64,000 nucleotides of DNA from Chryseosolibacter sp035628595 (GCA_035628595.1 DASPJN010000037.1:11376-75375), one strand, 5' to 3'; shown: positions 33,373 to 42,744, counted from the stretch's first letter. Numbers and translations: made by a program. Notes: a model not told the origin generated them from the letters alone.

Positions 33373-34635
33373 ATGAAGGAGTCGGTTTTTAAGGCACTCC
33401 AAAGCCGGAACTACCGGTTGTACTTTACCGGTCAATCAGTTTCTCTGATTGGTACCTGGATGCAGCGCACTGCTGTATACTGGCTGGTGTATGACCAAAC
33501 GCATTCACCTTTTATGCTGGGGGTTGCGGTCTTCGCGAATCAATTTCCATCTTTTCTTTTTTCAATTGCCGGCGGAGTTATCTCCGATCGATATGACCGG
33601 TACCGGGTACTGTTAATAACCCAAATTCTTTCACTTATTCAGGCTGTTACACTAACAGTGCTCGTCATTTATGACTATGACGTATGGCAGCTTCTTGCTT
33701 TGAGTGTTGTGCTTGGCGTGATCAATGCGTTCGATGTGCCCGCGCGTCAGTCATTGATCTATGACATGGTGAGTCACAAAGATCACTTGCCAAACGCAAT
33801 CGCGCTTAATTCTTCGATGGTTCACGCCGCAAGACTTGCGGGGCCCGCCATCGCCGGCATCGTCCTGGAAAAACTCGGGGCATCTGTCTGTTTTCTCTTG
33901 AACGCCGTCAGCTTCCTTACCGTGATCGCGTCAATGTTTCTGATGCGAATGCCTGTCTTCAAAAAACACGAACGCATCAACAATGCATTAACTGATCTCA
34001 AAAATGGATTTATCTACCTCAAACAGACACCGACGATCAGTAATGTTATGTTGCTTTTAGCTGCTGTTAGCTTGGTATCATTGCCATACATTGCCTTATT
34101 GCCTGTCTACGCAAAGGAAATCTTAATCGGCGATGCATCAACCTTTGGATATCTTAACAGTTTCATAGGACTTGGTGCATTAACGGGTGCGATATTCCTT
34201 GCGTCTTTAAAGACAGGGACGAACCTGAAGCGCGTCCTTTTTATTAATACAATTGTCTTTGGAGTCGGACTGGTGGTGTTTTCGCATCTAACCTCGCTAC
34301 CTGTTGCACTTTTATGTGTAACAGTCATTGGTTTTGGAATGATGTCCCAAACAACGATCAGTAATACATTAATTCAAACTACGGTTGCACCAGCCATGCG
34401 AGGGCGCGTGATCAGCTTTTACGCAATGGCGTTTTTTGGAATGCAGCCCATTGGTGGGATTCTTATCGGGCTCATGGCAGATCAGATCGGCGCCCCGAAG
34501 ACACTTCTGATCGAAGGCGTCGCGACGTTATTTATTGCATTCCTGTTCTTTCCTTTCCTAACAAAGCGGGAACTCGAAAGCAAACAAAAAATGAAAATGG
34601 ATCAGCTGGAAGAAAGAACCATTGAGGCGACATAG
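33373..34635 (+). CDS. MFS transporter (EntS-like MFS_3 group)
   Basis: The 420-residue protein has about 12 transmembrane helices. Its start (SRNYRLYFTGQSVSLIGTWM) is typical of the MFS_3/EntS group. GGVISDRYDRYRVLLITQIL is the conserved loop between helices 2 and 3. Relatives export enterobactin or drugs. There is no siderophore gene nearby, so the cargo is unknown. It should sit in the inner membrane and use the proton gradient. Confidence 0.9.
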   Translation: MKESVFKALQSRNYRLYFTGQSVSLIGTWMQRTAVYWLVYDQTHSPFMLGVAVFANQFPSFLFSIAGGVISDRYDRYRVLLITQILSLIQAVTLTVLVIYDYDVWQLLALSVVLGVINAFDVPARQSLIYDMVSHKDHLPNAIALNSSMVHAARLAGPAIAGIVLEKLGASVCFLLNAVSFLTVIASMFLMRMPVFKKHERINNALTDLKNGFIYLKQTPTISNVMLLLAAVSLVSLPYIALLPVYAKEILIGDASTFGYLNSFIGLGALTGAIFLASLKTGTNLKRVLFINTIVFGVGLVVFSHLTSLPVALLCVTVIGFGMMSQTTISNTLIQTTVAPAMRGRVISFYAMAFFGMQPIGGILIGLMADQIGAPKTLLIEGVATLFIAFLFFPFLTKRELESKQKMKMDQLEERTIEAT

Positions 34636-34765
34636 CCACATCGTTTGCATTTCGGGTGACAAATTATACCTTTCAGCAGCGCCCGCAGCCGTATAAAAAC
34701 TCATTTCGCTGTCGTTAAACCAGACGTTAGCTGCGAACCAGATTTGTTTTTAAATTGCATGAACA

Positions 34766-35164
34766 ATGAGGGCATTGAGCAAACGCGGCTACAGCTTCCT
34801 AAAAGCAACTTTAATGGTGGCTTTTGTAGCCGTCTACCTCCTGTCCGCGATCAGGATCAATTCTTTTCACGCGTACTTTCATCACGACCAACATGTTGAT
34901 CATACTGAAACCGACGAGCAGGATCCATGTCATCGCGCTATTTACCACAGCGATACTAACAATGGTTGCGAGCACAATTCGCATCTGACACCTTATCTCA
35001 AATGTGATGTTTGTTCAATAATCAGCCTGGAGGATCAGCAACCAATGCCCGAACCAGGTATTGGAATTCTGCATGCCATCGGTTCGATCTATCAGGAAGC
35101 TTTAGCCTTCCACTATCAGTTTCATAGTCCTACTCTTTCTGCACGCGGTCCACCGCAATCCTGA
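34766..35164 (+). CDS. His/Cys-rich exported protein before metal receptor
   Basis: The 132-residue protein has one N-terminal hydrophobic segment (LMVAFVAVYLLSAIRI), then a histidine-rich stretch (FHAYFHHDQHVDHTETDEQD, then GCEHNSHLTPYLKCDVC). The end reads LSARGPPQS, similar to the RGPP or RAPP ending of DUF2946-like proteins. The many His and Cys residues suggest metal binding, perhaps zinc or copper, in the periplasm. It precedes the ZnuD-like receptor gene by 56 bases. Confidence 0.75.
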   Translation: MRALSKRGYSFLKATLMVAFVAVYLLSAIRINSFHAYFHHDQHVDHTETDEQDPCHRAIYHSDTNNGCEHNSHLTPYLKCDVCSIISLEDQQPMPEPGIGILHAIGSIYQEALAFHYQFHSPTLSARGPPQS

Positions 35165-35220
35165 CACATTAATACTTAATCATTCAGGAAACGTGGCGTT
35201 GCCACCTTAATCATTATTTA

Positions 35221-37620
35221 ATGCAAAAAATATCTATTGTGCTGCTATATGCATTGCTTCTGTCATTGCATTTACACGCACAAACCGATTGTGACAAGAC
35301 ATTGCAGGGCACAGTGAAAGACCTTGGCGGACATATTTTGCCGGGCGTTATCGTGATGATTCCTTCGCTCAACAAAGGCGTGACAACCGACGAACAGGGC
35401 AAATTTATTTTTCACGACATCTGTCAGGGCAAATATGAAATCACGATTGGCTCAATGGGTTTTAAAGCTGTTACCCTTACCGTTGACGTAACCCGACAAA
35501 ACAGGATCGACGTTTCACTCAGCGAAGAAGTGCATGAGTTGAATGAAATTGAAATTCAAAGTGAAATTCAACAAACGGAACATGCACATAATTACAGTAC
35601 CCTTCACGAACAAAAACTATCCGAAACTGCTGGCAAGCCCCTTGGTGAAATGCTGAAGGACATTACCGGAGTTAACACGATTCAGGCAGGTCCAGGGATT
35701 TTTAAACCAGTGATACACGGTGTTCACAGCCAGCGCGTACTGATACTAAACCACGGCATCAGGCAAGAAGGGCAACAATGGGGGGCCGAACATGCGCCTG
35801 AAATTGATCCGTTCATAGCATCCGACATTACGGTGATCAAAGATGCGTCTTCTATAAAATATGGTAGCGATGCGCTCGGTGGCGTAATTGTCGTAAATCC
35901 TCCCACCCTTCCGGAAAGCAATATTGTGGGAGGGAAAATTCAAACTGTTGCTCAAACGAACGGGAGGTCTGCTACAATTTCTGGTATGCTCGAAGGTGGT
36001 ATCAAAGACACCCCCGGCTGGGGTTGGCGCGTGCAGGCAACGGGCAAACGTACAGGCGATTTTCAGGCTCCTGATTATCAGTTGACGAATACTGGTGTAA
36101 AAGAGCTGAACTTTTCCGCTTCGACTGGATACCGTGGTAGTGACTACGGATTCGAAATTTACTTTAGTCATTTCGATACGGAGATCGGAATATTAAAAGG
36201 CACAGCGGTTGAATCGTTGGAAGATCTGATGGCTGCGATGAACCGTGAAACCCCGCTCTATACCGGTGGATTCAGTTACTCGATCGGCGAACCGCGACAG
36301 GAGGTGAGTCATAACCTATTAAAAGCAAATGGCCACATAAACACCCAACGGGGTGCCTGGCGTATGCAGTATGGTTTCCAGAACAATAACCGGAAGGAGT
36401 TCAATATTAGGAAAGGATCGAGAAGTAATTTGCCTTCGATTGACTTGCAGTTGAACACACACACCATTGAGGCGGAGTATGAGGAAAGCAACTCACCATC
36501 GCGAAGCTTTTGTATCGGAATTACGGGAATGGCGCAGGATAACAATAACATCCCCGGAACACAGCGAATCCCCTTCGTGCCAAATTTCGTGAACGTTGCC
36601 GGCGGTGGTTTTATCGTGTTAAAACGTGCTGTCGGAAAGTGGATGTGGGACTTCGGTGTAAGGTATGATTACCGCAATATCTCTGTAAAGGGTTTCGATT
36701 TCAGGAATGAGCGTTACCAATCGAAGTATGATTTTCACAACGCTAGCGCCACTACAGGCGCCACGATTAAACTAAAAAACAACGCTTCGTTCTCAACAAG
36801 TCTGAGTTCTGCATGGCGCCCGCCCCATGTCGTTGAATTGTTCAGCTTTGGTTTACACCAGAGTGCCGCTTCAAATGAATATGGCCTTTTGCTTGACGCA
36901 GAAACAAATGAAGTCCTAAATATCGAAGACGTGAAGTTTAGAGTTGAGCAGGCGGTGAAGTGGGTGAGCACGCTGAGAAAAGATTGGAAAAAAGTTTCTG
37001 TAGAAGCAACTGGTTATGCGAATTATGTATTCAACTACATTTATCTGCGACCAGTCGGCGTAACACAAACAATCAGCGGGCCTCGCCCGGCATTCCGGTA
37101 TTCACAAACGGAGGCGTTATTTATCGGAGCAGACCTAAGCGCGGAAATTCAGCTAACAGACAATCTCCAATTGCAATCAAAGGCGTCGCTGATTCACGCA
37201 TCGGATGAAAGCAACGATGACTTTCTGATCTTCATCCCGGCAAACCGATACAAAGCTTTACTTCGTTATCAGCACCCGGGGCCGGTGAACAAGCGTCGTT
37301 TTTATACAGAGGTATCGGCTGAATTTACCGACAAACAGAGGCGGGCTCCGCGCGTGGTGACAATCGACCAATTATTTTCAGAGGAAAATAATAGCCAGGT
37401 TGCCGGTAAGAACTTTGACTTTATGGAAGCTCCAGCTTCCTATCTTCTCGCAGACATCTCTTTCGGCATCACATTTCCAGGAGACAAAGCTACCTGGGAT
37501 TTACGCGCTTCCTGCGAAAATATTTTTAATACTCAATATCGGGACTACACAAATCGCTTGAGGTACTATGCGGACGATATAGGAAGAAATTTTTCACTGT
37601 CACTAAGATTTATCTTTTAA
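35221..37620 (+). CDS. TonB-dependent receptor, ZnuD-like metal importer
   Basis: The 799-residue receptor has a signal peptide (VLLYALLLSLHLHAQ) and a carboxypeptidase-like domain (LQGTVKDLGGHILPGVIVMI). A linker has histidines (QQTEHAHNYSTLHEQ). The plug reads GKPLGEMLKDITGVNTIQAG, then HSQRVLILNHGIRQEGQQWG, then IKDASSIKYGSDALGGVIVV. The HSQRV...RQEGQQWG segment is characteristic of ZnuD-type zinc or copper receptors. The barrel ends with FSLSLRFIF. The histidine-rich protein upstream and the lipoprotein downstream support a divalent-metal substrate. Confidence 0.88.
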   Translation: MQKISIVLLYALLLSLHLHAQTDCDKTLQGTVKDLGGHILPGVIVMIPSLNKGVTTDEQGKFIFHDICQGKYEITIGSMGFKAVTLTVDVTRQNRIDVSLSEEVHELNEIEIQSEIQQTEHAHNYSTLHEQKLSETAGKPLGEMLKDITGVNTIQAGPGIFKPVIHGVHSQRVLILNHGIRQEGQQWGAEHAPEIDPFIASDITVIKDASSIKYGSDALGGVIVVNPPTLPESNIVGGKIQTVAQTNGRSATISGMLEGGIKDTPGWGWRVQATGKRTGDFQAPDYQLTNTGVKELNFSASTGYRGSDYGFEIYFSHFDTEIGILKGTAVESLEDLMAAMNRETPLYTGGFSYSIGEPRQEVSHNLLKANGHINTQRGAWRMQYGFQNNNRKEFNIRKGSRSNLPSIDLQLNTHTIEAEYEESNSPSRSFCIGITGMAQDNNNIPGTQRIPFVPNFVNVAGGGFIVLKRAVGKWMWDFGVRYDYRNISVKGFDFRNERYQSKYDFHNASATTGATIKLKNNASFSTSLSSAWRPPHVVELFSFGLHQSAASNEYGLLLDAETNEVLNIEDVKFRVEQAVKWVSTLRKDWKKVSVEATGYANYVFNYIYLRPVGVTQTISGPRPAFRYSQTEALFIGADLSAEIQLTDNLQLQSKASLIHASDESNDDFLIFIPANRYKALLRYQHPGPVNKRRFYTEVSAEFTDKQRRAPRVVTIDQLFSEENNSQVAGKNFDFMEAPASYLLADISFGITFPGDKATWDLRASCENIFNTQYRDYTNRLRYYADDIGRNFSLSLRFIF

Positions 37621-37638
37621 TAAAACATTAAACCTAAC

Positions 37639-38250
37639 ATGAATACAAAATCACTTTTATCAAAATCATTCCTTTACGTAAGCACGTTTACCATTGCACT
37701 GGCATTCAGCGGATGTGATGACGATGAACCCATGCGTGAGGATACGCCAGAGATGGTAACCCAAATCGCGCTGACATTTAGCTCCGCTGGTGAACCGTTA
37801 GCGTTCACAGCCACCGACCCTGATGGCGACGGCCCGGAAGACATTCAAATTGATGCGCCGATTCTCCTTCAGGCAAATACTACTTACACCTTAAATATTG
37901 CACTGATAAACGGACTCGCGTCGCCTGGCGAACCTGGCTATGATCTAACCGCTGAAGTGGAAGAAGAAGCCGATGAACATATTTTCTTCTTTGGCTGGGA
38001 AGGTGGACTATTTGCTAGCCCTTCCGGTGACGGAAATCTTGACAACAGAGATGATTCTGTTAACTATGAAGATGAAGATTCATCCGGCCTACCACTTGGC
38101 CTTACAACGACATGGCTAACTGGCAATGGGGGAACAGGCGCTTTCCGGTTGGTACTGAAGCATCAGCCCGGTTTGAAAACTTCGTCATCGGGATCTACTA
38201 CAGGGGAAACAGATGTCGATATCACGTTTCAAGTTACAGTTTCGAATTAA
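37639..38250 (+). CDS. lipoprotein linked to the metal receptor
   Basis: The 203-residue protein has a lipobox AFSGC (C26) followed by DDDE. The mature part is strongly acidic, with DPDGDGPEDIQ and a long acidic middle (NLDNRDDSVNYEDEDSSG), and probably beta-rich. It could bind divalent metal ions through carboxylates. It starts 18 bases after the receptor gene and a hairpin follows, so the three genes from 34766 likely form one unit. I recognise it only as a lipoprotein repeatedly found beside such receptors. Confidence 0.75.
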   Translation: MNTKSLLSKSFLYVSTFTIALAFSGCDDDEPMREDTPEMVTQIALTFSSAGEPLAFTATDPDGDGPEDIQIDAPILLQANTTYTLNIALINGLASPGEPGYDLTAEVEEEADEHIFFFGWEGGLFASPSGDGNLDNRDDSVNYEDEDSSGLPLGLTTTWLTGNGGTGAFRLVLKHQPGLKTSSSGSTTGETDVDITFQVTVSN

Positions 38251-38262
38251 CGCTGAACTAAG

Positions 38263-38292
38263 AACTGCTGGGTTTAATCCCGGCAGTTATTA
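38263..38292. terminator. bidirectional terminator candidate
   Basis: AACTGCTGGG and CCCGGCAGTT form a ten-pair stem with one wobble pair and a six-base loop. It lies between convergent genes ending at 38250 and 38298 and could serve both. Confidence 0.6.
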
Positions 38293-38297
38293 AATCA

Positions 38298-39071
38298 TTA
38301 CACGATAACAATACCTGCTGCAAACCTGCCAGCATCACCTTTCCGCGCCGAATAAAAATGATTGTTATTTTTCACCGTGCAGAGGCCGGAGGTTTCAATT
38401 CGGTGTTCCTGCAGACCAAAGTCCAGCAACTGAATTTTATTGGCCTTCCAAAGATCGAGTTTTGCCTTTCCTTGAGACTGCGGGATCGTGAGATTATTGT
38501 CTTTCCCAAATGCTGACTCAACTTCAGCCACAACCTCTGCGCCAACTTCATACGAATCCTGACAAACGGATGGGCCAATGCCGGCCCACACGTCTGCGCC
38601 CGTCGTTCCGAATTCCTGCTTCATCATCCCCAACGTTTTCTCAAGAATACGCGCAACGGTGCCACGCCAACCGGAGTGTACCGCTCCAACAGCGCGATTG
38701 ACACTATCGTAAAGAAGAATCGTAACGCAGTCAGCGGACATTACCGCAATACACAATCCAGGCTCGTTTGTTACCAATGCATCTGTTTCTAACAACTCGT
38801 CTTTTGTCGTGAGTGAAGTAGCTCTCACTACACGGGTTTTATGAACCTGCGAAGGGAAAATGAGCTTAGCGGAATTAACCTTCATCGCGTTGGCTATCCT
38901 TTCGCGGTTGTTTTGAACAAGCAGCCTATCATCCGTACTGCTAAGACTCAACGTTGAATCATGGGCTTTACTAATACTGTTTCTGTCGGAAACGAAATGA
39001 CGGATCCCAACCAGCGTTGATAAATTATCGAATTGCCATAAGGTGGTGCCACTATAATTTGTCTGTCGCAT
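38298..39071 (-). CDS. pgeF: YfiH/PgeF (laccase-domain, DUF152) family protein
   Basis: The protein has 257 residues from the ATG at 39071. The longer frame to 39221 overlaps the next gene and adds sequence unlike the family. The metal-binding residues are in SQVHKTRVV, SADCVTILLYD and GAVHSGWRGTVARIL. The family was called polyphenol oxidase, but members act as purine-nucleoside phosphorylase/adenosine deaminase or edit peptidoglycan precursors (PgeF). Either role is possible here. It is cytoplasmic with no signal peptide. Confidence 0.9.
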   Translation of the reverse strand: MRQTNYSGTTLWQFDNLSTLVGIRHFVSDRNSISKAHDSTLSLSSTDDRLLVQNNRERIANAMKVNSAKLIFPSQVHKTRVVRATSLTTKDELLETDALVTNEPGLCIAVMSADCVTILLYDSVNRAVGAVHSGWRGTVARILEKTLGMMKQEFGTTGADVWAGIGPSVCQDSYEVGAEVVAEVESAFGKDNNLTIPQSQGKAKLDLWKANKIQLLDFGLQEHRIETSGLCTVKNNNHFYSARKGDAGRFAAGIVIV

Positions 39072-39171
39072 TGCTGGAAGGTTGAACGGCAAATATACAC
39101 GAAGGGGATGTGAATTAATCGAAGGGAAAAAAAGCGGCACGAAGTTATCCATGCCGCCTATTGTTACTAAT

Positions 39172-39570
39172 TTAATGAGCGTGTCTGTGACGTTCACGGA
39201 ATTCGTGACCATGTTCCGCACGAATTGCCGGAACAGGATTTGTCATCCACACTGCACCCAATTCAAGGATACCAAGAATCAAATGTGGTAAGTACAGGTA
39301 TTCATTGAATCCAAACAACCATGGAGAGATCGCCAGGAATACACCCGACATTGCATCAAGCCCCAGGTGTGTTTTCATAGAAATCGTCTTTGAAACACCC
39401 AACTCATAATCAGTAAGCAGGCTATATATAATAGTACCTGCACCTAAAACTACCGGAACCCATGTTTCGGCTCCGCCTCTTGCAAAATCAAACAGCCAGG
39501 GGCTGGCGATCAGAAGCGCGCCCACAAGGTAATCCAATACCCCATGGACTCTCGTTGAAATAATTTTCAT
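39172..39570 (-). CDS. SPW-repeat membrane protein
   Basis: The protein has 132 residues from the ATG at 39570, which begins MKIISTRVHGVLDYLVGALL. Two SPW repeats are seen (LLIASPWLFDF and FLAISPWLFGF), the mark of the SPW family. About four membrane helices are predicted. The C-terminus is histidine-rich (EHGHEFRERHRHAH) and could bind metal. The family has no known function. The gene is 100 bases upstream of pgeF on the same strand. Confidence 0.85.
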   Translation of the reverse strand: MKIISTRVHGVLDYLVGALLIASPWLFDFARGGAETWVPVVLGAGTIIYSLLTDYELGVSKTISMKTHLGLDAMSGVFLAISPWLFGFNEYLYLPHLILGILELGAVWMTNPVPAIRAEHGHEFRERHRHAH

Positions 39571-39818
39571 AAGAAATCCATTTAGTTGACCCCATGTTAC
39601 AAAAGGATCGTGCCGCGATTGCAATTGGCAGCTGCATGGGGTGTTTGTTCGGCATGAATTAAAGTAAAAGCCGGATGACCTTCTTATGACACGCGCAACG
39701 TAACAGCTATTTGCAAGGTATTCTTCCAAATAAAACATACAGCCACTCGCCACTCAATTGATCCTGACGGCATGCTTATTTCAACATCTTGCTGAATATT
39801 CATTCAAGAGAATCAGTT

Positions 39819-40535
39819 ATGAAACATGGAATATCAACACTCGCTGCGTCGCTTCTTATTGGGCTATCAGTCGCTATTGGTCAGGAGGCCGATACTGCAA
39901 AGAATAATCCGGATGAAAACAAATCATCAGAACGCCAGCAGCCACGGCAGAATGAAACCGATTCTGAAAACGAAAAACTTCAGCAGGGCAGTTCAAGCTC
40001 TCAGTCAGACATCGATACAACACAAATGAATGAGCGTCGTCAGGTTGATGAGGACCGTTATCCAAGAGGTGACCCGAATAGCACAGGCTATGGATCAGGA
40101 TTGAATATGGGAACAGGCGCAGGCACGGGTCGTGATACCATCAATCACAGAACGGGAAGCTCTTCGTCAGAGACCGAACAGTCGAACAAAAACGAAATTC
40201 CAGCAGACACAGCCGCTCAAGACCCGGACAACCTTTATCCAAGAGGTAATCCAAATAGTACAGGCTATGGTTCGGGACTCAGCGTGGGAACTGGTGCAGG
40301 TACAGGGCGTGATACCATCAACTATCGCGATGGAAGTTCTTCGTCGGACGAAACGCATCGCCGTCGTGGAGATCATACGAATAGTAACACCTCCGGAACG
40401 TTGGGTTCAATACCCACTGGAAGTACAAACTCCGGAGCCGAAAGGGACGTTGAGAAATTGTCAATTGAAAATCATTCAAAAGACACAACAAAAAGCAAAA
40501 ACTCATCCTCAGACAAAAACAAGGATCGAGAGTAG
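39819..40535 (+). CDS. secreted Ser/Asn-rich protein with a duplicated segment
   Basis: The protein has 238 residues from the ATG at 39819, which begins with a signal peptide (TLAASLLIGLSVAIG). The rest is low in complexity, rich in Ser, Thr, Asn, Gly, Gln and charged residues. A segment of about 40 residues occurs twice: YPRGDPNSTGYGSGLNMGTG and YPRGNPNSTGYGSGLSVGTG, each followed by AGTGRDTIN and a serine run. It is likely disordered and outside the cytoplasm. I recognise no family. Confidence 0.7.
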   Translation: MKHGISTLAASLLIGLSVAIGQEADTAKNNPDENKSSERQQPRQNETDSENEKLQQGSSSSQSDIDTTQMNERRQVDEDRYPRGDPNSTGYGSGLNMGTGAGTGRDTINHRTGSSSSETEQSNKNEIPADTAAQDPDNLYPRGNPNSTGYGSGLSVGTGAGTGRDTINYRDGSSSSDETHRRRGDHTNSNTSGTLGSIPTGSTNSGAERDVEKLSIENHSKDTTKSKNSSSDKNKDRE

Positions 40536-40630
40536 CATAAGCAACCATCGGCATAAAGTATCGTACAATTGCGGGTGTGATGAATTACATTCGCGCCGAC
40601 ATATAAGCATACCACTACTTTACCAATTTG

Positions 40631-41137
40631 ATGATCCCACTGCGAACCAACCGACTTACGATCAGGGAGCTGGAACTAACTGATGCGCGATTTATTCTGG
40701 AGCTTGTGAACACGCCTGGATGGCTTCAATATATCGGAGATCGAAACATCCACTCGATCAAAGACGCTGAACGATATCTGACAGATGGGCCGCTTGCCAG
40801 TTACGAAAAGAACGGCTTCGGCCTTTGCCTGGTCGAAAGATCCGATGATTATCGCTCATTAGGTATTTGCGGATTTCTTAAACGAAGTTATCTACAGCAT
40901 CCCGACCTTGGCTTCGCATTCCTTCCTGCGTATGTAGGACAGGGTTATGCTTCTGAGGCAGCAAATACTTACCTCGTCAACACCAAAAAAACGCTTCGGT
41001 TGAAAACGGTTTTGGCTATCACCACTCCCCATAATCAACGCTCGATCGCGCTCTTGAAAAAGTTGGGATTTCTTTTTGAAGGTCTTATGAAAGATCCGTC
41101 GAATGGCGATAACCTTTCATTGTTTCGGCTGGATTAA
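40631..41137 (+). CDS. GNAT acetyltransferase (RimJ/RimL-like)
   Basis: The protein has 168 residues from the ATG at 40631; a TTG directly before it is less likely. The start IPLRTNRLTIRELELTDARF is typical of RimJ/RimL-type acetyltransferases. The acetyl-CoA region is DLGFAFLPAYVGQGYASEAA, followed by TVLAITTPHNQRSIALLKKL and GFLFEG. It may acetylate a protein N-terminus or an antibiotic or amine. The substrate is unknown. Confidence 0.9.
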   Translation: MIPLRTNRLTIRELELTDARFILELVNTPGWLQYIGDRNIHSIKDAERYLTDGPLASYEKNGFGLCLVERSDDYRSLGICGFLKRSYLQHPDLGFAFLPAYVGQGYASEAANTYLVNTKKTLRLKTVLAITTPHNQRSIALLKKLGFLFEGLMKDPSNGDNLSLFRLD

Positions 41138-41236
41138 CGGAATTTAGCCAGAATCTACCATTCTGCCGCCAACATTGCGACAATCCAAGAAAGAGCATTA
41201 AATTTGCTGCTTGACTTGTACCCCCCAGGCCCGCAC

Positions 41237-41614
41237 ATGAAGTATTTGAGGATTTTCCGAAACTCCTTCTATTCCTCCGTCATCACGGCGGCAATGGCCA
41301 TTCAACTCATTAATATTAGTATCAATACGGGGGATAAATCGCATTACGAAGACCTTTCAGTCAATGAAATCGAAACGTGCATTGAGCTGGTTGTTGAGAT
41401 ATTTCTCGGACAAGAAAATGCAATGGAAGAAAGCGGTGAGCATGAACACTCAGGTGCACGGCCTGGATATCATTTGCTCTTGTTCGCTTACAAGACCGAC
41501 TGCAGTCTAGCGCCATTAAACCCGGAAATCATAGCTAAAGTAACAAGCGACGACACTGTTCTGTCTATACAAACTCATAACAAAACGATTGAGCCTCCAC
41601 CTCCCTGGACATAG
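41237..41614 (+). CDS. hypothetical protein with PPPPW ending
   Basis: The protein has 125 residues from the ATG at 41237; an upstream frame start at 41204 is not favoured. One weak hydrophobic segment (SSVITAAMAIQLINISI) near the N-terminus could be a signal anchor. The middle is acidic and His-containing (EESGEHEHSGARPGYHLLLF). The end is IEPPPPWT. I recognise no named family. It lies 45 bases before the UPF0114 gene and may be co-transcribed. Confidence 0.6.
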   Translation: MKYLRIFRNSFYSSVITAAMAIQLINISINTGDKSHYEDLSVNEIETCIELVVEIFLGQENAMEESGEHEHSGARPGYHLLLFAYKTDCSLAPLNPEIIAKVTSDDTVLSIQTHNKTIEPPPPWT

Positions 41615-41659
41615 ATCTTCATTTGATTTTTCTGATTGTCCCCTATTACTAATGAAGAA

Positions 41660-42217
41660 ATGAGCCCTAAAAAAAGTTACTTCAGTTTTGTTGAAAACGT
41701 CATCGAGTATTTAATTTTTGCCGCACGCTGGTTTCAGGCGCCAATTTACTTAGGCCTTGTAGTAGGCACCGGCCTATATACCTATAAGTTCATGGAAGAG
41801 CTCGCCGCACTTGCCATGCAAATTAACGAGATGGAAGAAATCCATGTGATGTTAGCGATTCTCGGATTGATTGATATCTCGATGGTAATGAACCTACTCG
41901 TGATTGTTATAGTCGGCGGATATTCAATTTTTACAAGTCGTCTCGATTTTGACGGCGTTGAGGATAAACCGCAGTGGCTTGACCACCTCGATGCCGACCG
42001 CTTAAAAGTAAAACTCTCTACATCGCTCGCTTCAGTCTCTGGAGTGCACTTGCTGAAAACATTTATGGATATTCACTCTGAAGCTAAAACGGAGGGGCTG
42101 ACAGGTTTGTATTACGAAATCGGCATCCACCTTGTGTTTATTTTATCGTCGCTGATGTTGGCCTGGATTGTTGTTTTGCTCGGAAACCGCGGAGAGGCCG
42201 TGAGGGATTCTCATTAG
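41660..42217 (+). CDS. UPF0114 (YqhA) family membrane protein
   Basis: The protein has 185 residues from the ATG at 41660; an in-frame TTG at 41636 is not needed. It begins YFSFVENVIEYLIFAARWFQ, with further helices at APIYLGLVVGTGLYTYKF, MVMNLLVIVIVGGYSIF and HLVFILSSLMLAWIVVLL. The loop SRLDFDG and KLSTSLASVSGVHLLKTFMD are family hallmarks. It is an inner-membrane protein of unknown role. Two small hairpins and a terminator follow. Confidence 0.9.
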   Translation: MSPKKSYFSFVENVIEYLIFAARWFQAPIYLGLVVGTGLYTYKFMEELAALAMQINEMEEIHVMLAILGLIDISMVMNLLVIVIVGGYSIFTSRLDFDGVEDKPQWLDHLDADRLKVKLSTSLASVSGVHLLKTFMDIHSEAKTEGLTGLYYEIGIHLVFILSSLMLAWIVVLLGNRGEAVRDSH

Positions 42218-42267
42218 TAAAAAAGTACTATTGACGCAAGGCCGGCGAATGTGTAACTAGTACACAA

Positions 42268-42350
42268 CCTCGATAGAGGCTTTTGGGTGGACAATCACTA
42301 GATTGCCAAAGGTAAAGCAGTTCCCACAGTCGGTGTGAACTGCTTTTTTT
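42268..42350 (+). terminator. hairpin pair ending in a strong terminator
   Basis: A small CCTC-GATA-GAGG hairpin (42268-42279) followed by CTTTTGG precedes a second stem. AAAGCAGTTC and GAACTGCTTT (42314-42323, 42337-42346) pair perfectly and end in seven Ts. Just upstream, TGTGTA and TACACA (42250-42266) are also an inverted repeat. Confidence 0.75.
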
Positions 42351-42366
42351 ATCGCTTTCGCGGAAG

Positions 42367-42744
42367 TCAATCCACTATGATACTCCGTAGCGAGTCACAT
42401 AGCAACTGGAAATTCGAAGGCTTATTCAAAAAATCAGTTGCGCCCAGGCTTTTGAATTCTTCAATCTCAAACGGATTGATACTGCCAGAATACATGATTA
42501 CAGGAACCGACTTTAGTTTTCGATTTTTTCGAAGCTCCGCGAGTACCGTCTTGCCATCGAGTGAAGGCATGCGAATATCAAGGAAAATATAGTCAGGCAG
42601 CATTGTATCTTTCAGAAAGTTCAACGCTTCCTTCGCATTTCTCGCAAGCAGGCATTTTGCGAGCGGATTAATGGTTTTAATCGCCCTAAAAAAAATGTCC
42701 AAATCCTCCTGATCATCATCAATATTGAGTAGCACCATCTTCAT
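42367..42744 (-). CDS. single-domain response regulator
   Basis: The 125-residue receiver has DDDQED at residues 9-14, phospho-acceptor D56 (DYIFLDIRMPSLDGKTVL), serine in VIMYSGS and lysine in DFLNKPSN. Motifs EEFKSLGA and YSGS are shared with the receiver at 22565. There is no output domain and no adjacent kinase. It faces the terminator of the UPF0114 gene and is probably transcribed alone. Confidence 0.9.
   Translation of the reverse strand: MKMVLLNIDDDQEDLDIFFRAIKTINPLAKCLLARNAKEALNFLKDTMLPDYIFLDIRMPSLDGKTVLAELRKNRKLKSVPVIMYSGSINPFEIEEFKSLGATDFLNKPSNFQLLCDSLRSIIVD

Noticed and set aside
38298..39221. longer start for the PgeF-like protein at 39221
   Set aside because: The extra N-terminal sequence overlaps the SPW gene and does not resemble the family; the ATG at 39071 fits.
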